NCBI RefSeq assembly: GCF_900142545.1
Contig: NZ_FRBF01000004.1
Span: 62,001 to 126,000 of the forward strand
Source of the DNA: Fibrobacter sp. UWT2
GTDB taxonomy: Bacteria > Fibrobacterota > Fibrobacteria > Fibrobacterales > Fibrobacteraceae
Length of the DNA stretch: 64,000 bases
Direction: 5' to 3'
The notes under the pieces were generated by a model. That model was not told the origin of the DNA and did not search any database. It saw nothing but the letters and a program-made list of their open reading frames with translations. Of this stretch, positions 50,063 to 58,558 are shown piece by piece. Both the position numbers and the translations under genes were made by a program. Each line of letters starts with the position of its first letter. Position 1 is the first letter of the stretch.

Positions 50063-50900
50063 GAAGTTTGCACTTGCCGTCAGTTCCCTTTCCTCCATTT
50101 TCATGGTGGCCTGCTCCAGTGAAAACGTGGCTGGCGGGACGATTGACCCGAATTCCATTGCCGAAATCAGCTGTTCCTCCGAAATCAGTTCTTCGGCGGT
50201 AGCTCCGGATGAGGAATTGTCCAGTTCGTCTGTAGGAGGCGGGAAGGATGTTCCTCCTGTAGAATTGAGCTCGTCTAGCAACAATGTGGATATCGTTATC
50301 GAATCCGGCTCATCTGTAAAGAAATTTGAGGTAGAGTCTAGCTCTTCGTTTGTAGATTCAAAGGATGTGAGCAGCAGTTCGATTGAAGATAAGGGTCTTG
50401 TGCCGGATCCGATACCGGTGTCATCTTCGTCGGAATCGTCTGATACCATAAATCCGAACAGTCCTTTAGTCTATTGCTTGGGCGAAGTATACGAGTTGGA
50501 TACCTCTGATCAAAAAAAGGATTTTGGATTCACGCCTTCCGCCCAAAAATATGTGGAGAATGATTGGGTCAAGGTAACTTTGATTGATGTTGCACTCGAA
50601 GTTCCGTGTGCGGCTTCTAGTCGGGAATTGTTCTTGAAAATGCTGGGGAACGGGAGCCAGATTCAGGTGAAACTTGAAAGCGATACACTGTATGTTGCCG
50701 ATTCGAGGAGCGATGAAAAGCGCAATAAGAGATCTACATACGGTTGTGTTTGTGCGGCCAGAATTGAATTTTCACTGGATAAGTTGTATTCGGACTTTGA
50801 CTATGCGGTATTTAATCGAAGGGAGGCTTTCCCGGTGGAAGATTTGACTCCCGTTCCGGAGCAGCCTAAACAGAATAAACAAGAAGGAGGATTCATATGA
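50055..50900 (+). CDS. Ser-rich lipoprotein with one copy of a Cys-containing domain (281 aa)
   Basis: Lipobox MVAC (Cys20) ends a lipoprotein signal. About 110 residues of Ser/Glu/Val-rich low complexity (SSSS runs) follow, then a folded domain from about residue 137: LVYCLGEVYEL, VKVTLIDVALEVPC, then GCVCAARIEFSL. The same spaced pattern (C; V.V.L.NV...C; CxC...I.F) occurs twice in the next gene. The family is unknown to me. It overlaps the upstream regulator (ATG 50055) and the next gene by four bases. Confidence 0.82.
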   Translation: MFKKFALAVSSLSSIFMVACSSENVAGGTIDPNSIAEISCSSEISSSAVAPDEELSSSSVGGGKDVPPVELSSSSNNVDIVIESGSSVKKFEVESSSSFVDSKDVSSSSIEDKGLVPDPIPVSSSSESSDTINPNSPLVYCLGEVYELDTSDQKKDFGFTPSAQKYVENDWVKVTLIDVALEVPCAASSRELFLKMLGNGSQIQVKLESDTLYVADSRSDEKRNKRSTYGCVCAARIEFSLDKLYSDFDYAVFNRREAFPVEDLTPVPEQPKQNKQEGGFI

Positions 50901-52048
50901 AAAACGCGAAAATTTTGACCGGTATTGCTTCCGCCTCAATTACGGCAGCGCTCTCGTTCGCGTTGCTCGCCTGCGGCGACGATTCGTCTTCGAGTATGGC
51001 ACCTGAGCCTATTACTGAAGGCAACAGTTCCGCTGTGGAGGTGTCGTCCTCTAGCGAACTTCTGCCCGATACGACCTGTTGCAAGGTGACGAGTTCTTCG
51101 TCTAGTGGGGAACAGGGGACATCCTCTAGCGAAGAACCGAGTTCATCTTCTGTGTTGTCGTCATCGAGCTTTGATATTCACATGTCGAGCATGACTTGTT
51201 GTGAAGATATCATTCAGAGAACAGATGATGTTTTCGGAATGTGCCTCGATAAAAATGTGGATCCCATGGCTGATGCAGCCTTGCCGCCTGTTGCCTATAT
51301 GATTCCGGAAGAGGGAACCGATTCGGTGGCGATTGTTATCGAAAATGTATCTATGGCTTGCGAGGCTATTAGTGGAACGACAGGCATGATTAGGCGTCCC
51401 CCTATCAAACAAATATCTGTAGGGACGAACTATTCTTATCTTAATGTGGTCCCGAAAATGGATGAATCTCGCGTGCAAGAAGATTGCATTTGCGGTGCAC
51501 GGCTTATTTTCAAAATCGAGGCAAAATCCAATTTCATAAGTGCTACGACTTTGAATGTTGTCTTTGACGATAATACGATTAACGAAATCCCTATCGTTAA
51601 GGAAGATTCTACGGTTGTAGTGGATACAATCCCTTTCGCACTGGATAGTGTTCCTGAATCGACTCCGACGGAATTGGAATTGAACGGCTATGCGCGAGGC
51701 AAATGCATGGATAATGACCTTGCCGTAAAGCCTGTTACAAAAAGTGCAGTCTCTGACCTTCCCGAAGCAAGGCAGATTACTTACATGAACGGTATGACAG
51801 TCTTGACCTTGGAAAATGTGATGGACTATTGCGGAATAGACGCGAAGGTTTCTCAAAAGATGGTCGGTGATACGTTGATACTCGATTACTACGATCAGAG
51901 CGCGGTGACGAAGTGCATTTGCAACTTTGATCAAATCGAGTTCCTGCTTGAACCGGAAAATACGGCTGCCAGATACGTCAAGTTCAAAGATGTCGTGTAT
52001 TGGATCGACGTGATTATGTACGAGGTTCAGTTTAACTGGAAAGGGTGA
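50897..52048 (+). CDS. Ser-rich lipoprotein with two copies of a Cys-containing domain (383 aa)
   Basis: Lipobox LLAC (Cys26). A Ser-rich stalk to about residue 95 is followed by two related domains: copy 1 (about 114-230) with GMCLDKNVDPM, VAIVIENVSMACEA and EDCICGARLIFKI; copy 2 (about 269-380) with GKCMDNDLAV, TVLTLENVMDYCGI and TKCICNFDQIEFLL. Each shares the CxC-x5-F end. No enzyme motif. A lipoprotein with exposed domains on the cell surface is a reasonable picture (inference). It is the last gene before a strong terminator. Confidence 0.82.
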   Translation: MKNAKILTGIASASITAALSFALLACGDDSSSSMAPEPITEGNSSAVEVSSSSELLPDTTCCKVTSSSSSGEQGTSSSEEPSSSSVLSSSSFDIHMSSMTCCEDIIQRTDDVFGMCLDKNVDPMADAALPPVAYMIPEEGTDSVAIVIENVSMACEAISGTTGMIRRPPIKQISVGTNYSYLNVVPKMDESRVQEDCICGARLIFKIEAKSNFISATTLNVVFDDNTINEIPIVKEDSTVVVDTIPFALDSVPESTPTELELNGYARGKCMDNDLAVKPVTKSAVSDLPEARQITYMNGMTVLTLENVMDYCGIDAKVSQKMVGDTLILDYYDQSAVTKCICNFDQIEFLLEPENTAARYVKFKDVVYWIDVIMYEVQFNWKG

Positions 52049-52070
52049 TTGTTTTTTCTACTCACGAAAA

Positions 52071-52099
52071 AACAGGCGCTCCATCGGAGCGCCTGTTTT
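52071..52099 (+). terminator. Terminator after the TIGR02147-lipoprotein operon
   Basis: AACAGGCGCTCC and GGAGCGCCTGTT form a perfect 12-bp stem with a 3-base loop, then TTTG. Confidence 0.9.
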
Positions 52100-52141
52100 G
52101 CTAATGTCCGGAAAAACGGTTTGATCTTGTCCGTGAGTAAC

Positions 52142-52167
52142 AAAGCCCTCGGGTGTTAACCGAGGGC
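52142..52167 (-). terminator. Weak terminator candidate after the GH116 gene
   Basis: GCCCTCGG and CCGAGGGC form an 8-bp stem on the minus strand, followed only by TTTG. Confidence 0.4.
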
Positions 52168-52222
52168 GGTTGCGAGAGCGAGGCAATATCACATTTTTAA
52201 TCAGCGATAGAGCCGAGCGGTC

Positions 52223-55200
52223 TTATAGAAGTGCGAAGATCATACCCGGGCGGAAGTACTTACCGGCGGTGTACTTCAGAGCCGTGCTGTGGAGCAGCAT
52301 GAACAGCGCGCTTGCTTCAACCTTGTTGGCCTTGGCGATGCTGCCGAATGCCTTGGTGAAGGCGGACAGGTTGCGCGGGAGCTTCGGGCTGATGCGGCTG
52401 TCGGCAAGGAGGGCGCCTTTCTTCAGGAGTTCCTTGTGCATCTTGTCGGCGGCAGTGGTGCTGAGGCTAAACGCCTTCACGAGCGCTTCCGGGTGCAGGC
52501 GGCAAGAACCGTTGAATCCTTCCGGTGCGGCGAACGGGATGCGGGCTTCTTCGTAGAGGTTGCGGATCATGGAATCGCCCATGTCGGCAGCCTGCTTTTC
52601 CAACCCGTGGTGCATCATGGCGCACATGATGCTGTACTGGATACCGATCCACACGTCGTGAGCCTGGAAGTTGAATTCGTCGAGCGGAGAGCCGTCCTTA
52701 CGAACAAGGTTTGCTGCACCGATGAGCGGGCTGTTTGCTTTGTAGTTCGTGTTGAATACGCGGAGCAAGTTGGCCTTGGCCTTCTTCTCGTCGCTAATCG
52801 GCTTGAGGCTGAGCAGGCGGAGGTAAGTGTCGGCGAGCATCGTGTCAGCGAAGACGTCGTCGCAGTCGTTAGCGATCTTTGCGTTCCAGCTGGCGGTAAA
52901 GGCTTTCTTGCACTGGGCGGTGAGCCATGCCTTCTTGAGGCCGCGGAGTTCGTTCTTGGAAAGTTCCACGTCGCTCGGGATTTCGCCAGAGTTCAGCCAT
53001 TCGTTGATGGTCTTGAGGGCTGCCTTCACGTTGGTGCCGTCGATAACGAGCGTTTCCTTGATGGCGTCGGCGAGTTGCGGGAGCTTGTCTGCCACAACGT
53101 CCTTCGCTTCTATCGGGGTCACGAAGAAGTGGTAGTAGCCTTCGGCTTCGTCCCACAATGCTTCGTCGAATTCCTTGTTGGCGTCGTCGGCCTTGGCGTT
53201 CCAGGTGTCTGCCTGAGCCTTGTCGCCGAGGATTTCGGCAATCTTGGCGGCGGCGCGGAGACCTGCAATCCAGAGGCTACCGCAGTATACGGAAATGCCG
53301 TGGCTGGAGAGGTTGTCGAAGGTGTCGTCGGTACCGTGGGTGAGCGGGAAGTTTTCGCCTTCGTTCACCATCTTTTCGAGGTATTGCATGGCTGCGTAAA
53401 CGGCTTCCTTGCAATCCTGCAAGTTCTGCTTGTCCTGCGTCTTCACGTAGTGGCGCAGCACCATCAAAACATACTTCGGAGCGAGATCCTTCCATTCCTT
53501 CACGTTGTGCCAGTCGTAGGCATCGGGTTCAGCATCAAAGGGGCTTCCGAGGTCATGAATCACGGCACCGCGAACAGCGCGCGGGCCTTCAAGTTTCGGG
53601 TCCGGAAGGTCGGCGAACGGGTGGTTCACGTATTCGTGGTGACGGCGACGGTTGTTGTTCACGGCGAGAATCGCATCACCGAAGCGCTTCATCACCACAC
53701 CGTCGAGGCGCGGCATCAGGGCCATCAGGCTGAAGCTGCCGTAGAAGTAAACGTCGAGGGAGTTGAAGAACGGATAGTCAGCGCATTCGCGGACGAGGAA
53801 ACGGTCGTCCTTGTCCCACACGGTGGCTTCGGCGAGGAAGCTGAGCGTGTTGATGGCGAGACTCTTGAATTCGTCCTGCTTGGCGGCAGTCTTGTAGAGC
53901 TTGGCCACGGCCTTCTTCGGGACGAGTGCTTCGAATGCCTTGAGGCGTGCGTCAAAGTTCTTGTCGGCGGCGAGGGCTTCTTCGAGGATAGCGCCCACGC
54001 GGCCATAAGCTTCGGGGAAGAAAGCGGTGTACTTCTTGGCGGAAGTAAGCTTGTTCAGCTTGATTTCGGGGAAGTCGAGCACCAGGTTGAACTGGAAAGA
54101 AACCTTCTGCTTCGGCTTGAGAACGGCGGTAACGGCAACAGCACCGGCCATCGTTTCGCGACCGCTGTAAACGTTCTTGACCCAGGCTTCGCAAACGCGG
54201 CCGCTGCGGAGAGCGCCCTTCAGCACAGAGGCTGCGTCATCCTGGTAGAACATCGGCTTCACGGAAACGTTCAGGTTGTCCTTCTTATTCCAGGCGACGG
54301 ACACGCCCATGCATCCGTTAAAATCGCTTTCGGCGAGCGGCTTTTCGTTGTAAAATTCGAGACCGCGGACTTCGCGACCGTCATTGGCCTGCTTGCTAAA
54401 CTTGACTCCCTTCGGGAAACGTGCAGACGGCACGAGCACGAAGCTAGAGTCCTGAACGCCCTGGCGGTCCTTCTTCGCCATGTAACCGGCGATGCAGTCC
54501 TGCACCTGCACGATCGTGATTTCGCGGGTTTCCTTGGTGGTATTTTCGAGAGTGAACACGGTAGCGTTCACGGGGAGGCTAGAGAGGCGTTCGTCACCCG
54601 GAGTCACATAGCTGGACTGGGTCTTGGTAATCTGCACGCCCTTGCCTTCATACTTGGTTTCGCTCACCGGATAGAGTGCGGCGTACTGCATCTTGGCGGC
54701 ATCGTAACCGGCCTGGCCCAAGAATTCGCTGTCGTTTGCCCAAGCGGCGGTGAGGGCGCCCTGACGCACAACCTTTTCGCCCACGACACCGTTGAAGAAG
54801 TCGATGACGGCGCTGCGGTTGAGTTCGGCACCGGCCTTGTTCAAGAGAGCTGCGGTGCGGTCGCTCCATTCAATGTGCCAGCGTTCAAAGTCGGCAGCGT
54901 TGTTCTTGAAGAAATCACTCCCTGCAATGGCCTTGTTGAACTTGGCTTCGGCCTTCTTCTGATTAGCAAGTTCAGCGGCGGTAAAGAGTGCTTCGCCCTT
55001 GGCGTCCACGAGCGGGTACTTGGCGAGCATCTGCGTAAAACCAGCGAAGTCGGCAATTTCGAGAGCGGCCTTTGCGTCAACCACGGATTCGCGGAAGAAG
55101 AAGTTGTTGAAGCGGAGGTCAGAGGGCTTTTCGGTGCGGACCTGCACGCCCGGCATCACGTTCATCACGGGAGTGGTGCCTGCAGGCGTTGCGGTGAATG

Positions 55201-55357
55201 TCGAGCCGATACCGCCGACAGCAATACCCGTGGTAGAGGGGGTCGTAGAAAGCGGGGTGTACCAGGGCTGGATAAATTCCACGGCGAGGCCCGGGGTCAT
55301 CAGCTTCTGGACGGAACCGGCCTGTTTTGCGCCGGCGAGGTAATCTTTAATGCTCAT
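52223..55357 (-). CDS. Glycoside hydrolase family 116 (beta-glucosidase/glucosylceramidase-like, 1044 aa)
   Basis: Family GH116 includes human GBA2 and bacterial beta-glucosidases that act with retention. The N-terminal beta-sandwich (to about 440) leads to the (alpha/alpha)6 barrel with VIHDLGSPFDAEPDAYDWHN, EWKDLAPKYVLMVLRHY, SVYCGSLWIAGLRAAAKIAEIL, DEALWDEAEGYYHF and DTMLADTYLRLLSL, which holds the acid/base Asp. No signal peptide is seen, so it probably acts in the cytoplasm, perhaps on imported cellodextrins (inference). An insert of about 60 residues splits the last two motifs. ATG 55357 (GGA upstream) was preferred to ATG 55369. Confidence 0.87.
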   Translation of the reverse strand: MSIKDYLAGAKQAGSVQKLMTPGLAVEFIQPWYTPLSTTPSTTGIAVGGIGSTFTATPAGTTPVMNVMPGVQVRTEKPSDLRFNNFFFRESVVDAKAALEIADFAGFTQMLAKYPLVDAKGEALFTAAELANQKKAEAKFNKAIAGSDFFKNNAADFERWHIEWSDRTAALLNKAGAELNRSAVIDFFNGVVGEKVVRQGALTAAWANDSEFLGQAGYDAAKMQYAALYPVSETKYEGKGVQITKTQSSYVTPGDERLSSLPVNATVFTLENTTKETREITIVQVQDCIAGYMAKKDRQGVQDSSFVLVPSARFPKGVKFSKQANDGREVRGLEFYNEKPLAESDFNGCMGVSVAWNKKDNLNVSVKPMFYQDDAASVLKGALRSGRVCEAWVKNVYSGRETMAGAVAVTAVLKPKQKVSFQFNLVLDFPEIKLNKLTSAKKYTAFFPEAYGRVGAILEEALAADKNFDARLKAFEALVPKKAVAKLYKTAAKQDEFKSLAINTLSFLAEATVWDKDDRFLVRECADYPFFNSLDVYFYGSFSLMALMPRLDGVVMKRFGDAILAVNNNRRRHHEYVNHPFADLPDPKLEGPRAVRGAVIHDLGSPFDAEPDAYDWHNVKEWKDLAPKYVLMVLRHYVKTQDKQNLQDCKEAVYAAMQYLEKMVNEGENFPLTHGTDDTFDNLSSHGISVYCGSLWIAGLRAAAKIAEILGDKAQADTWNAKADDANKEFDEALWDEAEGYYHFFVTPIEAKDVVADKLPQLADAIKETLVIDGTNVKAALKTINEWLNSGEIPSDVELSKNELRGLKKAWLTAQCKKAFTASWNAKIANDCDDVFADTMLADTYLRLLSLKPISDEKKAKANLLRVFNTNYKANSPLIGAANLVRKDGSPLDEFNFQAHDVWIGIQYSIMCAMMHHGLEKQAADMGDSMIRNLYEEARIPFAAPEGFNGSCRLHPEALVKAFSLSTTAADKMHKELLKKGALLADSRISPKLPRNLSAFTKAFGSIAKANKVEASALFMLLHSTALKYTAGKYFRPGMIFALL

Positions 55358-55391
55358 AGTCAATTCCATGAATTGGGGTTAAATTTTTACG

Positions 55392-55405
55392 AGTTAAAAG
55401 TTAAA
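55392..55405. repeat. Short heptamer repeat upstream of GH116
   Basis: Two exact AGTTAAA units followed by a partial one. Third heptamer sequence in the window. Only two units, so the call is weak by itself. Confidence 0.5.
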
Positions 55406-55588
55406 AATTATAAAGACTGTAAAAAGGAATACATTTCTTAAATGTGTACACAAAATGAACGATTTTCAAGACGTGTTACTCCTCACACAAATTTGCAAAG
55501 AAAGCAGTTTTTTTTGAAAATGTTCAAAAAAGCCGATGAAATGCAAAAATCAGGTTTCAAAATGTTTGCATAGAGGTTGTCAATAAAG

Positions 55589-55596
55589 TATATTTA
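55589..55596 (+). promoter_or_regulatory. Probable promoter box of the outer-membrane protein operon
   Basis: TATATTTA lies 24 bases before the ATG. AAAAAGGAGAACTT just before the ATG is a strong ribosome binding site. Confidence 0.5.
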
Positions 55597-55620
55597 GAAA
55601 GGATTAAAAAAGGAGAACTT

Positions 55621-56652
55621 ATGAAAAAGATCCTATTAAGTGTACTCGTTCTTGCCGTTGCCTTGTTTGCCGCCGAAAAGGTTTACCTTGCTCCGGTTGG
55701 CCTTACTGGTATGCATGACGACTATGCCGTGGCTTCTTCCAAGCTCATGAAGGCATACATTGAAGATGACGGCCGCTTTATCTTGGTGGTGGGAACTGCA
55801 GAAGATTCTGTTACTGCTGACAACCAGGAAGCTGTGCAGAAGAAGGCTGCCGAAAAGGGCTGCTCCAAGTACATTATTGCCGAATTTACTCGCCTCGGTG
55901 AAAATGTCATTATGTCCTTCAAACTTTATAAAGTCGGTTCTGAAGCTCCGATTTGGGATGACCGCCTCAAGGCCCGCAATCCCGATGACTTCGATCCGAT
56001 TATCCAGCGTGTGGCTCGCAATATCGGTACCAAGCGCAAGGCTGTGGATGATTCCGATATTTACAGCGTGACCGAACAGGAAACGAAGACTCCGAAGCGC
56101 AAGGGCGTCAATGCTTATATCGGTATGTCCGTGGGTGGCCTCATGGCTGTTCAGCCCGATGTGGAAGTCTTTGCTGGACTTGATTTCTGGCTCCTTTACG
56201 ATGCTCAGGTGATTTTATTCGGTATCGATTGGGACATGTACGGCCTGGGTGACGATGCTCCCCTTGATTACATGGACTTTGCCATTTCGGCTTACTATCC
56301 CTTCGGAACCAAGGCGATTACTCCCTTTGTGGGCGGTGGCCTTGCCTTCAGCCAAACCGAATACCAGAGCGACATGCCGAGCGAATATCGCCGCAACTCC
56401 TATAGCTACTACTACGACGACAATGATTATTCTAGCGAAAAGTCCGGACTTACTGGCTTTATCGGTGGTGGCGTGATGTTTAACCGTTCTAGCCGTGTGA
56501 TGTTCATTGCCCAGGTAAAGTATATGCTGAACTTCTACAAGAACGACATCTACAGTTCCAAGAAGAACGAAAACGGCGATACGATTATCTCGGCCAAGGA
56601 TCACGCTATTCAGGGCTTGATTTTCAACGTAGGCATCGGTTACGGGTTCTAG
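55621..56652 (+). CDS. Predicted outer-membrane protein (343 aa)
   Basis: A signal peptide (KKILLSVLVLAVALFAA) leads to an N-terminal periplasmic-type domain (SKLMKAYIEDDGRFILVVG...YIIAEFTRLGENVIMSFKLY, about 30-130), similar in pattern to CsgG/TolB-N folds. From residue 155 there are barrel strands (AYIGMSVGGLMA, FAISAYYPFG, PFVGGGLAF, GFIGGGVMFN, GLIFNVGIGYGF), ending in Phe as barrel proteins do. Function unknown. It lies one base before the lipoprotein gene, so the two are one operon. Confidence 0.78.
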   Translation: MKKILLSVLVLAVALFAAEKVYLAPVGLTGMHDDYAVASSKLMKAYIEDDGRFILVVGTAEDSVTADNQEAVQKKAAEKGCSKYIIAEFTRLGENVIMSFKLYKVGSEAPIWDDRLKARNPDDFDPIIQRVARNIGTKRKAVDDSDIYSVTEQETKTPKRKGVNAYIGMSVGGLMAVQPDVEVFAGLDFWLLYDAQVILFGIDWDMYGLGDDAPLDYMDFAISAYYPFGTKAITPFVGGGLAFSQTEYQSDMPSEYRRNSYSYYYDDNDYSSEKSGLTGFIGGGVMFNRSSRVMFIAQVKYMLNFYKNDIYSSKKNENGDTIISAKDHAIQGLIFNVGIGYGF

Positions 56653-56653
56653 C

Positions 56654-57124
56654 ATGTTTGCTAAACGATTCGGCCGGATAATGCTTGTTGCTTTTGTGGC
56701 GACAATGCTTTCCGGCTGTTATTTTGGACGCTCTACGATTAGGGCTTCTGACGGTGGATCTTACGACATCTATGCCGATGGTCGGTATCTCTGTTCTACG
56801 GATGAGGATTGTTCCGTAACGACTCGTGGCGGCATGGGCAAGACCTTGTTTGAAGCACAAAAGGGTGAAACCGTGGTGGGGCAGGATATTGTTTCCCGCG
56901 AAATAACGTTTGCATCCGTTATTTGGATGCCCTTCACTTATTGCCTATCTTTGTTTGTCTATCAGGCGTACCCTGATGAAATTGTCATTCCGATTGATCC
57001 TGCGCTTGTTCCTGCGAATAGTGGAAATTCTTGGCAGGCGGAATCTTCTCCGACGCCGTCGGCAACAACGACGAGAACGACTCAATCGACGGGTGGAAGC
57101 GTTTGGGATAAACCGATTTATTGA
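56654..57124 (+). CDS. Small lipoprotein of unknown function (156 aa)
   Basis: Lipobox LSGC (Cys22) follows a basic N-terminus and hydrophobic core. The mature part has GGSYDIYADGRYLCSTDEDC, a second hydrophobic stretch (VIWMPFTYCLSLFVYQAYP, about 89-107) that could be a membrane or beta segment, and a Ser/Thr/Pro tail. The family is not known to me. One base separates it from the upstream gene; the FISUMP gene starts 10-21 bases later. Confidence 0.75.
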   Translation: MFAKRFGRIMLVAFVATMLSGCYFGRSTIRASDGGSYDIYADGRYLCSTDEDCSVTTRGGMGKTLFEAQKGETVVGQDIVSREITFASVIWMPFTYCLSLFVYQAYPDEIVIPIDPALVPANSGNSWQAESSPTPSATTTRTTQSTGGSVWDKPIY

Positions 57125-57145
57125 TGGAGGAAAAATGAAGTTTTC

Positions 57146-58474
57146 ATGGAGTCTTCTATTAGGGGGTGCTTTTTTTCCGTATTCTTTTTGGCTTGTTCGG
57201 AAAGTGAAGAGCATGTCGTCAAGACAATCTCTGACTATGAATTGAACGGAATTACCATCAAGGATGGCTTTTATACCGACAATCGTGATAATCACAAATA
57301 TCGGATTATGATGGCCAAAAGTCCAGAGTCGTATGTGGATGATTATGACTTGTGGTTTGCCGAAAATTTGGATTATGTGGATTCTGCACTAGAAGATAGT
57401 TCCTGGTGCTATGAAGACAATAAGGACAACTGTGAAAAATACGGTAGACTTTATAATTGGTCCGCCGCGCAAAAAGCTTGTCCGGAAGGGTGGCATGTGC
57501 CAAGTCGTACTGACTGGGAAAACCTTTATAAGGCTATAGATGGTGACCGAATTGAACCTGCCGGTACCAAACTGAAAACCGTTGATCAATGGCAGAACGG
57601 TGATTCTGTGTCGCAGGGCTCCAACCGTTATGGATTTTATGGACTTCCTGCCGGTCGAAAGAATGTCGAAGGAGGTTGGCTTCCGACGGGTAAGTTTGCC
57701 TATTTCTGGTCAAGTACGGCATCTATTGCAGACGCTGAAATCGCTAATGGTTGGCAGCTGACTTATGAAACAGATGTGCTTGGATATGGAGAATATTACA
57801 AGGGACATGGAATGTCCGTGCGTTGCATGGCTTCTAGGACTTGGGCGACTAAAGATGTCTTCCATATCGAAGGGGACTTTGATTCTACGTACTTAGAAGA
57901 GATTCCGCGTCACGAAGGTAAGTTGGAATACAAGGGCCAAACGTACAAGACGATAGAAATTTGGGGTAAAACCTATATGGCCGAGAATATGAATTACGAA
58001 ACCGGAAATAGTTGGTGCTACAACAATAGTGCTGATTCCTGCAAAAAGTACGGTCGCCTGTATGACAAGGAAACTGCGGCTAAAGTATGCCCTGAAGGTT
58101 GGAAACTGATGACCGCCACGGTTTCGGAAGAAGTGGATACGAGTGAACGCGCTGCTGTTTTGCGAGCAATGGGCGTGTCGCGTACCCTTTATGATTTTAC
58201 CGCTGAAGAAACCAAGTCAATTGAAGGATGGGTGAAGGAACCTGGCAACAATATATCGGGCTTTAATCTGCTTCCGGCTGGAGGCTATGACATTGGCAGC
58301 GAATCTTTCTTTGACTTAGGCTACACGGCCTATTTGTGGGTAAATAAGGAATACGCTGATTCAGCAGATTTGCACGATACGATTTCGGTAGCTCTGCGCT
58401 ATTTTGACGTGAATTTCAATATTGCAGAAAACGGCGGAAACTTTGCTTACTCTGTCCGCTGCTTGAAAGAATAA
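57146..58474 (+). CDS. FISUMP lipoprotein with two paralogous domains; start disturbed by a T7 tract (442 aa as read)
   Basis: Two FISUMP domains (TIGR02145, about 35-225 and 258-440), each with the hallmark order ENLDYV/ENMNYE, WCYEDNKDNCEKYGRLYNW/WCYNNSADSCKKYGRLYDK, CPEGWHVPS/CPEGWKLMT and VRCM/VRCL at the end. These are surface proteins of unknown function, many in Fibrobacter. The start is odd: GGAGG precedes ATG 57135, whose frame is not the main one. With one more T in the run 57170-57176 it would read KFSWSLLLGGAFFSVFFLAC, a perfect lipoprotein signal. The listed ATG 57146 has no well-spaced ribosome binding site. Confidence 0.85.
   Translation: MESSIRGCFFSVFFLACSESEEHVVKTISDYELNGITIKDGFYTDNRDNHKYRIMMAKSPESYVDDYDLWFAENLDYVDSALEDSSWCYEDNKDNCEKYGRLYNWSAAQKACPEGWHVPSRTDWENLYKAIDGDRIEPAGTKLKTVDQWQNGDSVSQGSNRYGFYGLPAGRKNVEGGWLPTGKFAYFWSSTASIADAEIANGWQLTYETDVLGYGEYYKGHGMSVRCMASRTWATKDVFHIEGDFDSTYLEEIPRHEGKLEYKGQTYKTIEIWGKTYMAENMNYETGNSWCYNNSADSCKKYGRLYDKETAAKVCPEGWKLMTATVSEEVDTSERAAVLRAMGVSRTLYDFTAEETKSIEGWVKEPGNNISGFNLLPAGGYDIGSESFFDLGYTAYLWVNKEYADSADLHDTISVALRYFDVNFNIAENGGNFAYSVRCLKE
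57170..57176. other. T7 homopolymer tract in the FISUMP signal peptide
   Basis: The run of seven T lies just after the signal start. Reading frames before and after it fit together only if the run has eight T (or loses two), so its length decides whether the good start produces the lipoprotein. Confidence 0.7.
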
Positions 58475-58495
58475 TTAGAAACGATATTAAACAAC

Positions 58496-58523
58496 AAACG
58501 CCTCGTTTACACGAGGCGTTTTG
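58496..58523. terminator. Terminator after the FISUMP gene
   Basis: AAACGCCTCGT and ACGAGGCGTTT form a perfect stem followed by TGC; on the other strand A and T runs allow it to serve the nuo genes too. Confidence 0.75.
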
Positions 58524-58558
58524 CTTATAAGGTTAGAGCGGTCTTACCGTGAGCAGTC

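Noticed and set aside
52289-55441. A 1050-aa open frame on the plus strand opposite the GH116 gene
   Set aside because: The GH116 frame has family motifs; the antisense frame is rich in His, Val and Gly with no known motif. Biased codon use in the sense gene removes antisense stops, as also seen opposite nrdD, the mutase and the helicase.
57135-57260. A separate small gene from ATG 57135 in its own frame
   Set aside because: It encodes a short peptide that is better explained as the broken signal peptide of the FISUMP gene.
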